Assembly: GCA_963785585.1 (NCBI GenBank) | Contig: CAWAVW010000004.1 | Span: 2,604,001 to 2,668,000, forward strand | Source: Palsa-295 sp963785585 | GTDB lineage: Bacteria > Acidobacteriota > Terriglobia > Acidiferrales > UBA7541 | Direction of reading: 5' to 3' | DNA length: 64,000 bases | Part shown: positions 16,127 to 25,800 of the stretch, piece after piece | Position numbering within the stretch: position 1 is the stretch's first letter | How the letters are laid out: each line of letters begins with the position of its first letter | Notes under the pieces: generated by a model | The model's database searches: none | Told to the model about the DNA's origin: nothing | What the model saw: only the letters and a program-made list of their open reading frames with translations | Program-made: the position numbers and the translations under genes

Positions 16127-18796
16127 CTATTGCGGCAGCAGCCCCAACACGGCAACGCTGTTCGGCGTTCCCACATACACTTTCCCGTTGGCAATCATCG
16201 GCGTCACGTACTTGTTATCGTTGAAAATGTCGCGATTATTCGGGGCTTGCCGCGAGTTGTAGTATTCGGTGGCAAGATTGGCCGGATCGTAGGCATGGAC
16301 GACGCCGAAATTTCCGAAGTTTTCCACGGCCCAAACGATTGCGTTGGAGGTGCCGTTGGCGGAAATGCTCGGACTGGTTCCCGGATATGAGAAGCTTTCG
16401 GCCGTTTGCGATGTGGCCGAAGTAGCGAGCTTTGCATTCGTGATTACGAACGCGCGGAGATAATCTTCGATCCCGCCAAGATAGACGGTCTTATTGAAAT
16501 ATGCCGGAGCGGCAAACAAACCGCCGCCCAGGCCGCTTTGAATCTCCTGGTAAATTGCGCTGTCGTTGCTGGTATTGAACTTTCCGAGCATGTCTCGATT
16601 CACAACGTAAATGTTCTGATCTTTGCCGCCTCCGACGGCGAGATGCCAGACGTTCGACTGCGCGTCGGTGAGGTCGGGGAGAAGCATCGCGCCGCCAGAA
16701 CCCAGATCCTCGTCCATGTTCGATTCGGAGTCGGTATTGAACATGGTGAAATAATCGGCAACGGTCGTGGTCGTAGCGGTGGTGCCGAGTTTGACGAAGG
16801 CATTTCCGTAGTCACCATTCACCGGGAAGCCGTTCGCGTCGAGCGTGTCGTCAAACGTTCCGTTGGCCGCGAGGAAATATACATTGCCCTCAGAATCGGC
16901 CGCGGGTCCGGCGCCCGCCATCCAAATGGCGCCGTCGTTGCCGTTGGGGGTGATGTCCAAAACGCTGGATTGCTGCAGGGTCGCCTCATTGTAGGCGATC
17001 ACCCACCCCTGATACGGTCCATCGTCGCAATGGGAAGCCCACGTCGTGTATATGACCCCGTTTAGAAGCAGCAGGGCGGAGCGTTCTTTGTACTGCTTAG
17101 GGTCGAACGTGACGGTGGTGGAGCCGCGCTTGAACGTGGCTTGAATTGTAGTGGGGCTGCCGCTGATTTCAGACCCGGAAGTGAGATCGAGAGCGTGGAG
17201 TCGTTGGTGGTAGTTGCCACCGCTGTCTTTGGTCATCGCGACGAGGTAGATCACGCCATGCGAGCCCTGGGTAAGATCGATCACCGGAGTGGAAGTGATG
17301 CCGATTTGCGGCTGGACTTGATAGCAACCACGGGAGTCGCTGGGAGTTTCGTTCGTGCCAACGACGGAGACTTTCCAGAGCTGCGTGAAGTTGTCGGCGT
17401 CGAAGGCATAGACCGAGTCGTTTTCGGTGACGACGTAAACGACGTTGTGCGTTCCGCCTGAGATGTTGAGTTGCGAGACGTACAAGGGTTCTGCGTCCAC
17501 CAGCCCATCGACCGGCATGGTCCCCAGTAATCCGAAACTGTTGAAGTTCACATTGGCAGGGGTAAGGATTGTTTCATTTAGATTCTGGCCGGTACGGGCA
17601 TTGTCGTTGTGATAGGTAAGCACGTTCACCGAATTTGTTGGCGCGGGATTCACGGTAAGAGTGACCGTGTTGCTGGTAGCGCTACCGGCGGTGTTTGTGA
17701 CCTTGACGTAAACCTGCTCGCCGGATTCGGAAAGAGTCGCGTTCGTAACGGAAAAGCTAGTCGAGTTCGTCCCGGAAGCGGTGCCGTCGAAATACCACTG
17801 ATAGGTAAGGGGGGCGGTGCCGGATGCCGCTACCGTGAAGGTGGCCGTCTGCCCGGCGGTGACCGTCTGGTTCACGGGCTGCTGGGTGATCGACGGCGGC
17901 GTCGGGGCGGGAGCGTTCACTGTGAGAGTGACGGTGGAACTGGTGACGCTTCCAGCGGAATTGGTTATTTTGACATACACATTTTCGCCGCTCTCGGACG
18001 TTGTCGTCTGTGAGATCGAGAAGGAATTGGAATTTGAGCCGGACGCGGAGCCGTTGAAGTACCACTGATAAACGAGCGGGGCGGTGCCGTTCGCGGCGAC
18101 GGTAAAGGTGGCGGTCTGCCCTGCCGTTACGGTTTGGTTCGTGGGCTGTGTGGTGATGGTAGGCGCTGTCGCGGCGGCGTTTACAGTGAGGGTGACGGTA
18201 TTGCTGGTGGCTGAACCGGCGGCATTTGTAATTTTCACGTACACCTGGCCACCTGTCTGCGACGTGGTGGTTCCAGCAATCGAGTAGGAGCTTGCGTTCG
18301 AACCGACCGGCTGGCTATTCAGGTACCACTGGTAGGTGAGCGGTGCGGTTCCGTCGGCTGAGACAGAAAAGGTTGCGGTTTGGCCTGCGGTGACGATCTG
18401 ATTGACTGGTTGCTGTGTGATGCTGGGAGCCGTTTGTGCAGCGGACACGTTCAATTGTGCGGAAGCGCTGTTGACCGAGCCGTATGGGTTGGTGACAACC
18501 ACATAAACCGCAGCAAGATTTTGCGCGGATGTGACCTGCGAGACGACAAATGTGCTGGCGTTCGTGCCGGCGGCGGCGCCGGCCAGGTACCACTGAAACG
18601 AAAGTGGTGCCGTGCCCGAAGCAACCACGGAAAATGTGGCATTCTGGCCAACGGTTACGGACTGATTGGTGGGCTGCTGCGTGATTGTTGGGCCAACTTT
18701 CTCGGCGGGAGGGGTGCCCGCGACTCCGCAAGCCGAAATAGCGACCACCAGAAACAGAGTGATCATAGCGAGCAAGCGGTTCGAGATCGTCTTCAA
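16127..18796 (-). CDS. Ig-repeat lipoprotein with PQQ-like beta-propeller domain
   Basis: An 889-residue exported protein. The signal peptide ends in a lipobox, VAISACG, with Cys23 as the likely lipidated residue. Four tandem Ig-like domains of about 87 residues follow (residues about 33-386), each with TITQQPTNQ-type start, TAPLTYQWY and YVKITNxAGSxTS. The rest (about 390-889) is a propeller-like domain starting LTYHNDNARTGQNLNE, with blades such as VVYVVTENDSVYAFDADN and VIYLVAMTKDSGG, as in PQQ-binding-like repeat proteins common in Acidobacteriota. No dehydrogenase active site is evident. It is probably surface-attached and used for binding or adhesion. It converges on the peroxidase gene. 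Confidence 0.87.
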   Translation of the reverse strand: MKTISNRLLAMITLFLVVAISACGVAGTPPAEKVGPTITQQPTNQSVTVGQNATFSVVASGTAPLSFQWYLAGAAAGTNASTFVVSQVTSAQNLAAVYVVVTNPYGSVNSASAQLNVSAAQTAPSITQQPVNQIVTAGQTATFSVSADGTAPLTYQWYLNSQPVGSNASSYSIAGTTTSQTGGQVYVKITNAAGSATSNTVTLTVNAAATAPTITTQPTNQTVTAGQTATFTVAANGTAPLVYQWYFNGSASGSNSNSFSISQTTTSESGENVYVKITNSAGSVTSSTVTLTVNAPAPTPPSITQQPVNQTVTAGQTATFTVAASGTAPLTYQWYFDGTASGTNSTSFSVTNATLSESGEQVYVKVTNTAGSATSNTVTLTVNPAPTNSVNVLTYHNDNARTGQNLNETILTPANVNFNSFGLLGTMPVDGLVDAEPLYVSQLNISGGTHNVVYVVTENDSVYAFDADNFTQLWKVSVVGTNETPSDSRGCYQVQPQIGITSTPVIDLTQGSHGVIYLVAMTKDSGGNYHQRLHALDLTSGSEISGSPTTIQATFKRGSTTVTFDPKQYKERSALLLLNGVIYTTWASHCDDGPYQGWVIAYNEATLQQSSVLDITPNGNDGAIWMAGAGPAADSEGNVYFLAANGTFDDTLDANGFPVNGDYGNAFVKLGTTATTTTVADYFTMFNTDSESNMDEDLGSGGAMLLPDLTDAQSNVWHLAVGGGKDQNIYVVNRDMLGKFNTSNDSAIYQEIQSGLGGGLFAAPAYFNKTVYLGGIEDYLRAFVITNAKLATSATSQTAESFSYPGTSPSISANGTSNAIVWAVENFGNFGVVHAYDPANLATEYYNSRQAPNNRDIFNDNKYVTPMIANGKVYVGTPNSVAVLGLLPQ
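17639..18700 (-). repeat. Four tandem Ig-like domain repeats within the lipoprotein gene
   Basis: Four in-frame units of about 260-270 bp encode near-identical Ig domains. Shared peptides are QTVTAGQTATFTV, GTAPLTYQWY and YVKITN. Units 2 to 4 are more alike than unit 1, which suggests recent duplication at the C-terminal side. Such arrays can change copy number by recombination. Confidence 0.85.
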
Positions 18797-19167
18797 GAGT
18801 ACAACCCCCTAAAGTGGCTGAGGCCTGAAATGTGGTGCAAGTGAAATGCCGCAGTTTAGATGCAGCAACACTGACGAAATGCTACCCCAGATACCAAAAT
18901 GAAACACCTGTCCCGCAGTGCAGAATGCGTTCAGGACCCGCGATTTACCTGATGCGATAACGGATCCTAGGGCGATTGCAAGCAATTCAAAAGTAAAGAC
19001 TTACGCTACTACTCAAAACGCCACGCCGACCCTCCACGGGTACGCGTACGGGCAACCCAAGGCCAACGTCGTCGCCGAGAACCAATTAAGCGGTGGAAGG
19101 AACTTTGATAGAGGGACTGCTACAGGGAAAAGAGCGGACCGGACAGACCTAAGGGAATCGTCACGCA
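18797..19167. other. Intergenic region (371 bp) between the lipoprotein gene and glnD
   Basis: Upstream of the Ig lipoprotein gene and downstream of glnD, both on the minus strand, so it should hold the lipoprotein promoter. A plus-strand frame of 113 codons runs through it but has no ribosome site or recognisable domain and ends inside glnD. No RNA motif, repeat or clear terminator is seen. Confidence 0.4.
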
Positions 19168-21771
19168 CTAGGCGGGCGGCTTTTCTCCGAGTTCCTCCAG
19201 GAGCGATGCGCAGAGGCGGTCGCGCTGCGGCGCGGAAAGCTTCGCGCCCCCAGACGTAACGTAGAAAACGTCGATGGCCATTTGCCCTTCCGTTTCGATG
19301 AGAGCGATTTCGATATTGCAGTTCTCCTGTGAGAATTTCGAACTGATCCGGTGAAGCAAGCCGGGCTGGTCCTGAGCGATCACCTCCACCAAAGTGCTGT
19401 GCTCCGAGCAGGTGTCGTCAAAAACGATTTGCGTTTCGACCTTGACCTTGGGAGGAACGACCTTCTGCGAGCGAACGCGGTCACGCAACATGCGATCTAA
19501 GTCGGCCTTTCCCATAAGCACGTCGTGAATGCTTTTCTTAAAGCGTTCCCATTCGGGAAGATTCAGTTCGAGGGTTCTGAAACGATCCGTAAAATAAAAA
19601 GTGTCCACGACGATGCCGGCCTTGTTTGAGAAAGCCGCCGCCTTGACGATGTTCATACCCCAGGATGCGAGGACACCCGCGACGCTGGCAAAAAGAAACG
19701 GACGATCGGACGTGACCAGAGCGAGATCGAACCAGTGGCGGCCGCGCTTGAGTCCAATCTGCACGGAGTCCTTCCCTAACTCGCCCGCCATGCCCATGTG
19801 AGCAAGCACTTCCTCGACGGAATGCGTGCGCAAGTACCGCCGAGGCAATCCATCGAGAAAAGTCGCGAGTTTTTTCCCCGCCGCCGGAGCGAGAGTGCGC
19901 AAGTGCGCGACCGTTTCGCTATCGGCGTCAACGTGCAGCCGCTCGTCCACGCTGCGAATCATGTAGTTGGCGGTGCCGATGTAGAGCTGCCATATATTTT
20001 CGGCTTTCCAGGGAGTGAGAGCTTCGGGGTTTACCGCTTTGATGTCGGCGTAGGTGAGAAGGCAAAGCATCTTCAACCGTTCCGGAGTTTCAACTTTTTC
20101 GCCGAATTGGCGAACGGTTTCGGGATCGAAAATGTCGCGGCGGAGGGCGGCGCTCATTTCCAAATGCCGGCCGATCAGAAACAAGACAGTTTCGCGGTCG
20201 GGCGGGTCGAGGTCGAGCCGTTCGAGGCAAGTCTCGGCGATTGTGAGGCTGGCGCGGACGTGGTCGTCGGTACTGGAAGCTTTACCGGTGTCGTGAAGAA
20301 GAAGCGCTAGATAAAGAAGGTCCGGCTGCTCGAGTTCTTCGAGGAGCTCGGCATAACGCTGATCCCATTTGGATTGGGACTGGCGAAGCTTGTGGAGGTT
20401 TTCGATGGCGACGAAGGTGTGTTCGTCCACGGTATAGCGGTGCGAATAATCGCGAACCACGAGCGAATCAATTCCCTTGAGCTCCGGCAAAAGCAAGGTC
20501 AGCACGTGGAGCGAGTGCATGGAGCGCAATCCGTCGGCGGCATGCGGGGCGACAAGAATTTCCTGGAGGGTGTGCCAGGCTTCCACGCCGGCGGGGGGAT
20601 TTTCTCTGAGCGACGGAAGAGCGCGCTCGACCTGCATTTCGGTGGTCGAACTGAGGGTGAGACCGTGCCGCGCCAGAAAACGAAACATGCGAAGCAGGGC
20701 GTCCGGATCGCGCAGGGCATCCGGTTGCTGCACAAATATCATTCCATCGACGACTGAGAATTCGGCGTTGGAAAGGCGCGACTGGAGGCTTTGAAACTGG
20801 CTTTGCAAGGAGGGGCGCGAAGCGGGTGTTTCCTGAAGCAGCTTGAAACAGACGCGGTAGATATTGCGCGCGTTGCCAAAATAAATCCGCATCCAGTCCG
20901 CGGCGGTAAGGCCGCCGCTGGAGCGCGCGCCGACGCTCTGCGCAGCGGCATCGTTTTGCGCTTCCCAGGTGAGCGTATTGTCATCACGCACATGGCGAAA
21001 GTGCAAAAAGCAACGGACCGAAACGAGAAAATCGAGTGCGGATTCGAATTGCTTGCGAATGTTCGCCGGCAGCAAGTTCTCGTCGGACGGCCAGTCGCGA
21101 TGCAATTCCATCGCAGAGATGAGCGCCAGCCAGTGCGTGACGTTGTAATCGCGAAGCCCCCCCGGTCCGTCTTTTACGTTGGGTTCGAGGTGAAAAACCG
21201 TGTCGCCAAACTTTGCATGGCGAGCGCGGGTGATGTCCGCGAGTTTCTGGACCAGGTTTTTCGATTCCCGGGCGACGAGATTGGGAATGAGCGTGTTGTG
21301 CAGCCGAGCGAATAGAGCGCGGTCGCCGGCAAGATAGCGGCAGTCGAGCAGCGAAATCGTGAACTCCGGATTGTCGGTGTCAAATTTGTCGCATTCCGAA
21401 AGCTTCCGCGTGGCGGGGCCGAGCTTCAGGCGAAGGTCCCAAAGCTCCTGAGAAAAACGGCGAATCGCGTCTTTGTATTCCTTTTCCGATTTGTCGGCCG
21501 AATGCAGGAACAGGATGTCGATGTCGGAATGAGGAAAGAGCCATTTCCGGCCGAATCCGCCGAGCGCGACGAGAGTGAGATCACTCGGACCTTCCGGCTG
21601 CGGCGAAACGATTTCGTTCCACAACCGGAGTGCGATCGATTCGACCAGCACGGTTCTGGCGAGAACGGCAGCGCGGCCGTCACCGGACGAGACGAATTCC
21701 GATTTGATGCGGGCGGATTCCTGAGCGTAAAAGTCTCGAAGTTCGATACTCAACGTGGGTCGAGTGGACAT
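19168..21771 (-). CDS. glnD: [Protein-PII] uridylyltransferase/uridylyl-removing enzyme
   Basis: Senses glutamine and adds or removes UMP on PII proteins, linking nitrogen status to glutamine synthetase and transcription. The 867-residue protein has the full GlnD order: nucleotidyltransferase domain with ALGGFGRKWLFPHSDIDIL (residues about 69-87, catalytic Asp83 and Asp85), a PII-UTase helical part, an HD domain with LLLHDTGKA (uridylyl removal), and two C-terminal ACT domains, DRPFLFASVAGVLASWGMN and DQPGLLHRISSKFSQENCN, that bind glutamine. The start at 21771 fits the family length. It is the last gene of a co-directional set gltB, lysR, glnD, 109 bp after lysR. Confidence 0.95.
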   Translation of the reverse strand: MSTRPTLSIELRDFYAQESARIKSEFVSSGDGRAAVLARTVLVESIALRLWNEIVSPQPEGPSDLTLVALGGFGRKWLFPHSDIDILFLHSADKSEKEYKDAIRRFSQELWDLRLKLGPATRKLSECDKFDTDNPEFTISLLDCRYLAGDRALFARLHNTLIPNLVARESKNLVQKLADITRARHAKFGDTVFHLEPNVKDGPGGLRDYNVTHWLALISAMELHRDWPSDENLLPANIRKQFESALDFLVSVRCFLHFRHVRDDNTLTWEAQNDAAAQSVGARSSGGLTAADWMRIYFGNARNIYRVCFKLLQETPASRPSLQSQFQSLQSRLSNAEFSVVDGMIFVQQPDALRDPDALLRMFRFLARHGLTLSSTTEMQVERALPSLRENPPAGVEAWHTLQEILVAPHAADGLRSMHSLHVLTLLLPELKGIDSLVVRDYSHRYTVDEHTFVAIENLHKLRQSQSKWDQRYAELLEELEQPDLLYLALLLHDTGKASSTDDHVRASLTIAETCLERLDLDPPDRETVLFLIGRHLEMSAALRRDIFDPETVRQFGEKVETPERLKMLCLLTYADIKAVNPEALTPWKAENIWQLYIGTANYMIRSVDERLHVDADSETVAHLRTLAPAAGKKLATFLDGLPRRYLRTHSVEEVLAHMGMAGELGKDSVQIGLKRGRHWFDLALVTSDRPFLFASVAGVLASWGMNIVKAAAFSNKAGIVVDTFYFTDRFRTLELNLPEWERFKKSIHDVLMGKADLDRMLRDRVRSQKVVPPKVKVETQIVFDDTCSEHSTLVEVIAQDQPGLLHRISSKFSQENCNIEIALIETEGQMAIDVFYVTSGGAKLSAPQRDRLCASLLEELGEKPPA

Positions 21772-21880
21772 GCGGTTCGAGCTCGGGAAACTTTACCCGC
21801 GAGAGCCGCGCCCAGGCAATCCAATAAACGAATGCCGGAAATACGCAACGCGAATGGTTACGGCGCGGGGGCGGACGACG

Positions 21881-22795
21881 CTACCGCTTCTTGATCACGT
21901 GGCCGTCTTCGCTGGCCGCAACCTGCTGCCGAAGCAGCGTCACAAACGCGGCGGCCGCGCGGGGCAGGGTCCGATCGCGGCGATACACCAGGCCGAGCTC
22001 GCGGGTCAGTTCCACGTCCGAAATTGGAATCAACTTCGCTTCGCCCGAACGAACTTCGTCGCGAGCGAAGCTTTCGCTGATGATGGAAACTCCAAGATTC
22101 GCAGCGACGAAGCGCTTAATCATTCCAACGCTAGCCAATTCCATGGTGATTCGAAGCTTCGAACGATAGGGGCGGAAATACTTGTCGAAAAGCTGCCGGG
22201 TGTAACCGGTCTTCGGCACGATCTGGGGCTGGTCGGCAATCTCGCTCATCGTTACGCTCTTGGCGCGCGACAGCGGATTGGCAGAGGAAACGAGCAGCAT
22301 CAGGCGGTCCCGGAAAATGGAATGCACTTTCAGGCTGGGCGATTTCACCGGCAGGGTGACGATACCAACGTCAACCGAGCCGTCTTCGATCTTCTCCACC
22401 ACTTTGCGGCTGAAATTGCGGTAAATGCTGATCTGTACGGACGGATAGTGTTTGTGATACTCGGCGAAAATGTCGGGAAGCACGTACAGGCAAGTGGCTT
22501 CGTTCGCGCCAATCGCCAGTGTACCGCGAGGCGAACTGGAAAGGTCGGCCACAGCCCGAAGCGACTCATCCTTCAGGCTTAGAAGCCGCTTGGCGTAAAT
22601 GATCAGAGAATCGCCAGCCGCAGTGAGGCGGACGGACTTTCCGACACGGTCGAAAAGCTTCTGGCCGTATTCCTGCTCGAGCTGGCGGATCTGGGCGCTC
22701 ACCGCCGGTTGCGAGCGGAATAACTTCTGACCGGCCCGCGAAAAACTGCCCAATTTTGCGATTTCGAGAAACGTTGTTAGGTGATCAAAGTCCAT
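21881..22795 (-). CDS. LysR-family transcriptional regulator
   Basis: A 304-residue regulator with an N-terminal winged helix-turn-helix (residues 1-60: FLEIAKLGSFSRAGQKLFRSQPAVSAQIRQL) and a C-terminal periplasmic-binding-like effector domain (about 88-295). It lies between gltB and glnD on the same strand, 86 bp after gltB. This position recalls GltC of Bacillus, a LysR-type activator of glutamate synthase genes, so control of nitrogen assimilation is a reasonable guess; the sequence itself does not show the ligand, and it also resembles CysB/CbbR-like members. It could equally be autoregulated from a promoter in the short gap. Confidence 0.92.
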   Translation of the reverse strand: MDFDHLTTFLEIAKLGSFSRAGQKLFRSQPAVSAQIRQLEQEYGQKLFDRVGKSVRLTAAGDSLIIYAKRLLSLKDESLRAVADLSSSPRGTLAIGANEATCLYVLPDIFAEYHKHYPSVQISIYRNFSRKVVEKIEDGSVDVGIVTLPVKSPSLKVHSIFRDRLMLLVSSANPLSRAKSVTMSEIADQPQIVPKTGYTRQLFDKYFRPYRSKLRITMELASVGMIKRFVAANLGVSIISESFARDEVRSGEAKLIPISDVELTRELGLVYRRDRTLPRAAAAFVTLLRQQVAASEDGHVIKKR

Positions 22796-22881
22796 GGTTT
22801 GTAGGCGGAATTATAGCAGACGGGGGCTGGTTTCCGGCAGTGGACAGATAGCCGCCCGGCTTCGGAGACTTCGTGCGGGGC

Positions 22882-25800
22882 TTAGTTAATGATCTGACCC
22901 GTCGATTCGGCGTCTTCGGATTTCATGGCGACGGGCACAGACACGGAGCGTTTGTCACGCTTGCGCCAGCGCGCGAGAATGGGCGACCACGTTTGTTCAA
23001 TGCTGCACGGCAGGTTCACCGGTTCGACACGAACCAAACCGAATGCGGACGTGGAACGTTGGAGGAGCCTTCGCGCCTTCGGGCTGCCCGTCAGTCGAAC
23101 GTGTTCGGCGAGCGCCTGGCGCAGCCAGGCTTTTTCCTCTTCATCGACTTCGGCTACGCGCACAAATTCGGCGTTGTAATCGGCTGCGGCAAGCGTCTTG
23201 CGCAAAGCGTAGGCGAGGCCGCCGGTCATGCCCGACCCAAAATTGATGCCGGTACGGCCGAGCAGAATCACGACACCAGCCGTCATGTACTCGCAGCCGT
23301 GCTGGCCTACGCCCTCGACGACCGCCAGAGCGCCGCTGTTGCGGACGGCGAACCGTTCACCGGCGCGTCCGGCGATGTAAAGCTCGCCGCTAGTCGCCCC
23401 GTAAAGGACTGTGTTGCCGGCCAGCACATCACCGCGCTGGGAGGCTTCTTCGCCGGAGGTGATTGCGATGGTGCCGCCGCTCAAGCTCTTGCCGACATAG
23501 TCGTTGGCTTCGCCCTGCAAACGGAAATTTACGCCGGAAATCAGGAAGGCGCCGAAGCTCTGCCCTGCCGCGCCGCGAAATTCGCAATCAATCGATTCGT
23601 CGCCGAGTCCGGCGTATCCGGTGCGACGCAGAATCTGGCCGCTGAGGTGCGCGCCGACGCTGCGGTCGGAGTTGGCGATGGCCAGTTCCAGCGGCTTGAC
23701 GAGTTTTGATTTGTTCTGGCCCATCACGCGCGACAGCTCGTGGTGGACTCCCTTGCCATCGACCAACATGCCTTTGGACTGAGTTTCCGATTCCGCGATG
23801 GGAGCGAGAAGTTCTCCCAGAGCGTGTGCGGCTTCCGGGGTACGCGGCTTCAATTTTTGCGCGGCGCCAACAATTTCGTTGAGCGAGGTCGCGCCCAGTT
23901 GACTGAGGCGTTCGCGGACTTCGGCGGCAACTCCCCGAAAGTAGGTCATCACCATTTCCGGCTTGCCGTTAAAGCGGGCGCGGTATTTTTCGTCCTGCGT
24001 CGCGATGCCGGCTGGGCAGGTATTCAGATGGCACTGGCGGGCCATCACGCAGCCGATGGCCAGCAGCGCTGCGGTGCCGAATCCATACTCATCCGCGCCG
24101 AGCAAAGCCGCGACAATTACGTCTCGTCCGAATTTAAATCCGCCATCGGCGCGCAGGCGCACACGACCGCGAAATCCGGTCAGCAACAAAGCGCGGTGGG
24201 CTTCGCGGAGACCCACTTCCCATGGCAATCCGGTATTTTTGATTGACGTCAGCGGCGAGGCGCCCGTCCCACCGTCGAATCCGGCAATCGTGATCACGTC
24301 CGCGCCGGCTTTGGCGACTCCGGCGGCGATGATTCCGACTCCTGCGCCGGAAACGAGTTTTACGCCGATTCGAGCGATGGGATTGATGGCCCGCAGGTCG
24401 TAAATCAACTGAGCAAGATCTTCGATGCTGTAAATGTCATGATGCGGCGGCGGAGAAATTAACGACATGCCGGGAACCGCATGGCGCATGCGGGCGATGA
24501 ACGATGTGACCTTCATCGCGGGGAGCTGGCCGCCTTCGCCGGGTTTGGAACCCTGCGCCATTTTGATTTCGAGTTCATCGGCGCGGGCGAGATACTCGGC
24601 CGTTACACCAAAGCGTGCCGAGGCGACCTGCTTTACGCGATTACGAGCTTCCGGCTCGAAGCGGTAGACGTCGCCGTCTTCTCCGCCTTCTCCGGTGTTG
24701 CTGCGTCCGCCGAGCCGGTTCATGGCGATAGCGAGGGTGCGTACGGCTTCTGTGCCGAGCGCGCCCAGCGACATGGCTTGCGCGCTAAACCGAGAAAGAA
24801 TCGCGGTTTCGGGTTCGACGTTGTCGAGATCGATGGGAGATTCACCCGGGACAATCGCAAGCAGATCGCGGACGGCAACCGGCTCGCGGGTTTCCGCGAG
24901 CTCCGCGAATGCTTTGTAACCCTCCGGCGTGGGCGCTTGGATGTATTTGTGCATGCGCCGCATCAGTTCGGGCGAACTGGAGTGCTGTTCGCCGCTGTTG
25001 CGGTAGCGGTAGAGGCCGGCGTCATGCATTTCGGCGCTTTGCGGGACGAAGGCTTTGGCGTGACGGTCAAGACTCTCCAGTAGAACGTCCTCGAGGCTCT
25101 TGCTGCCGAGGACGGCGTCGGCATCTTCGAAGAATTCGTCGATCAGTTCTTCGTTCAGGCCCACCGTCTCGAACAGATGGCTGTTGCGGTAACTGCCGAT
25201 GGAAGAGATACCCATCCGAGCTATGACTTTCCGAAGCCCCGCGACAACTCCGGCGCAGTAGCGCGCTGCGCCGCCGGGTTTGAGCGATTCGGAAAGTTCG
25301 AGCGCGAGATAGGGAAACACAGCGCTCGCGCCAACGGCGATTAGCATGGCGAGGTGATGCGTCTCGATGACTTGCCCCGTTTCGACGACGAGCGGGATTT
25401 GCGAGGAGTCTGCCTCGACAATCGCTTTCCAAACGGCCGCGACGGCGAGCATCGCGGGAAGCGCCGCGCGTTCGCTGCCGGTATTGCGATCGCTCACGAC
25501 GATAATCTGGGGCTCGGCTGCGTCCGCATTGGCGGCCGCTTCGCGCGCCTCCTGGCGCAGCCGGGTGAGCGCGGCTCGTGCGCCCGCGAGGCCGTCGGCC
25601 GCATTGAACGTAAAGTCTAGCCTGCGAATCTCGCTGTGTGCCTGGGCGTGAATTTTCGCCATTTGCCCAGCATCGATTAACGGCGAATCGACGACGATGA
25701 GTTTGCCGAGAAAAACGTCGAGAGACATGACGTGCGCTTCGCGAAGGGGATCGATCGGAGGATTGGTCACCTGCGCAAAACGCTGCTTGCAGTAATCCCA

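Noticed and set aside
18797..19167. GEMM-type cyclic di-GMP riboswitch upstream of the Ig lipoprotein
   Set aside because: The conserved GCACAGGGCAAACC core was looked for on both strands and is not present.
18918..19259. 113-codon open frame on the plus strand
   Set aside because: No ribosome site, no domain, and it ends inside glnD on the opposite strand.
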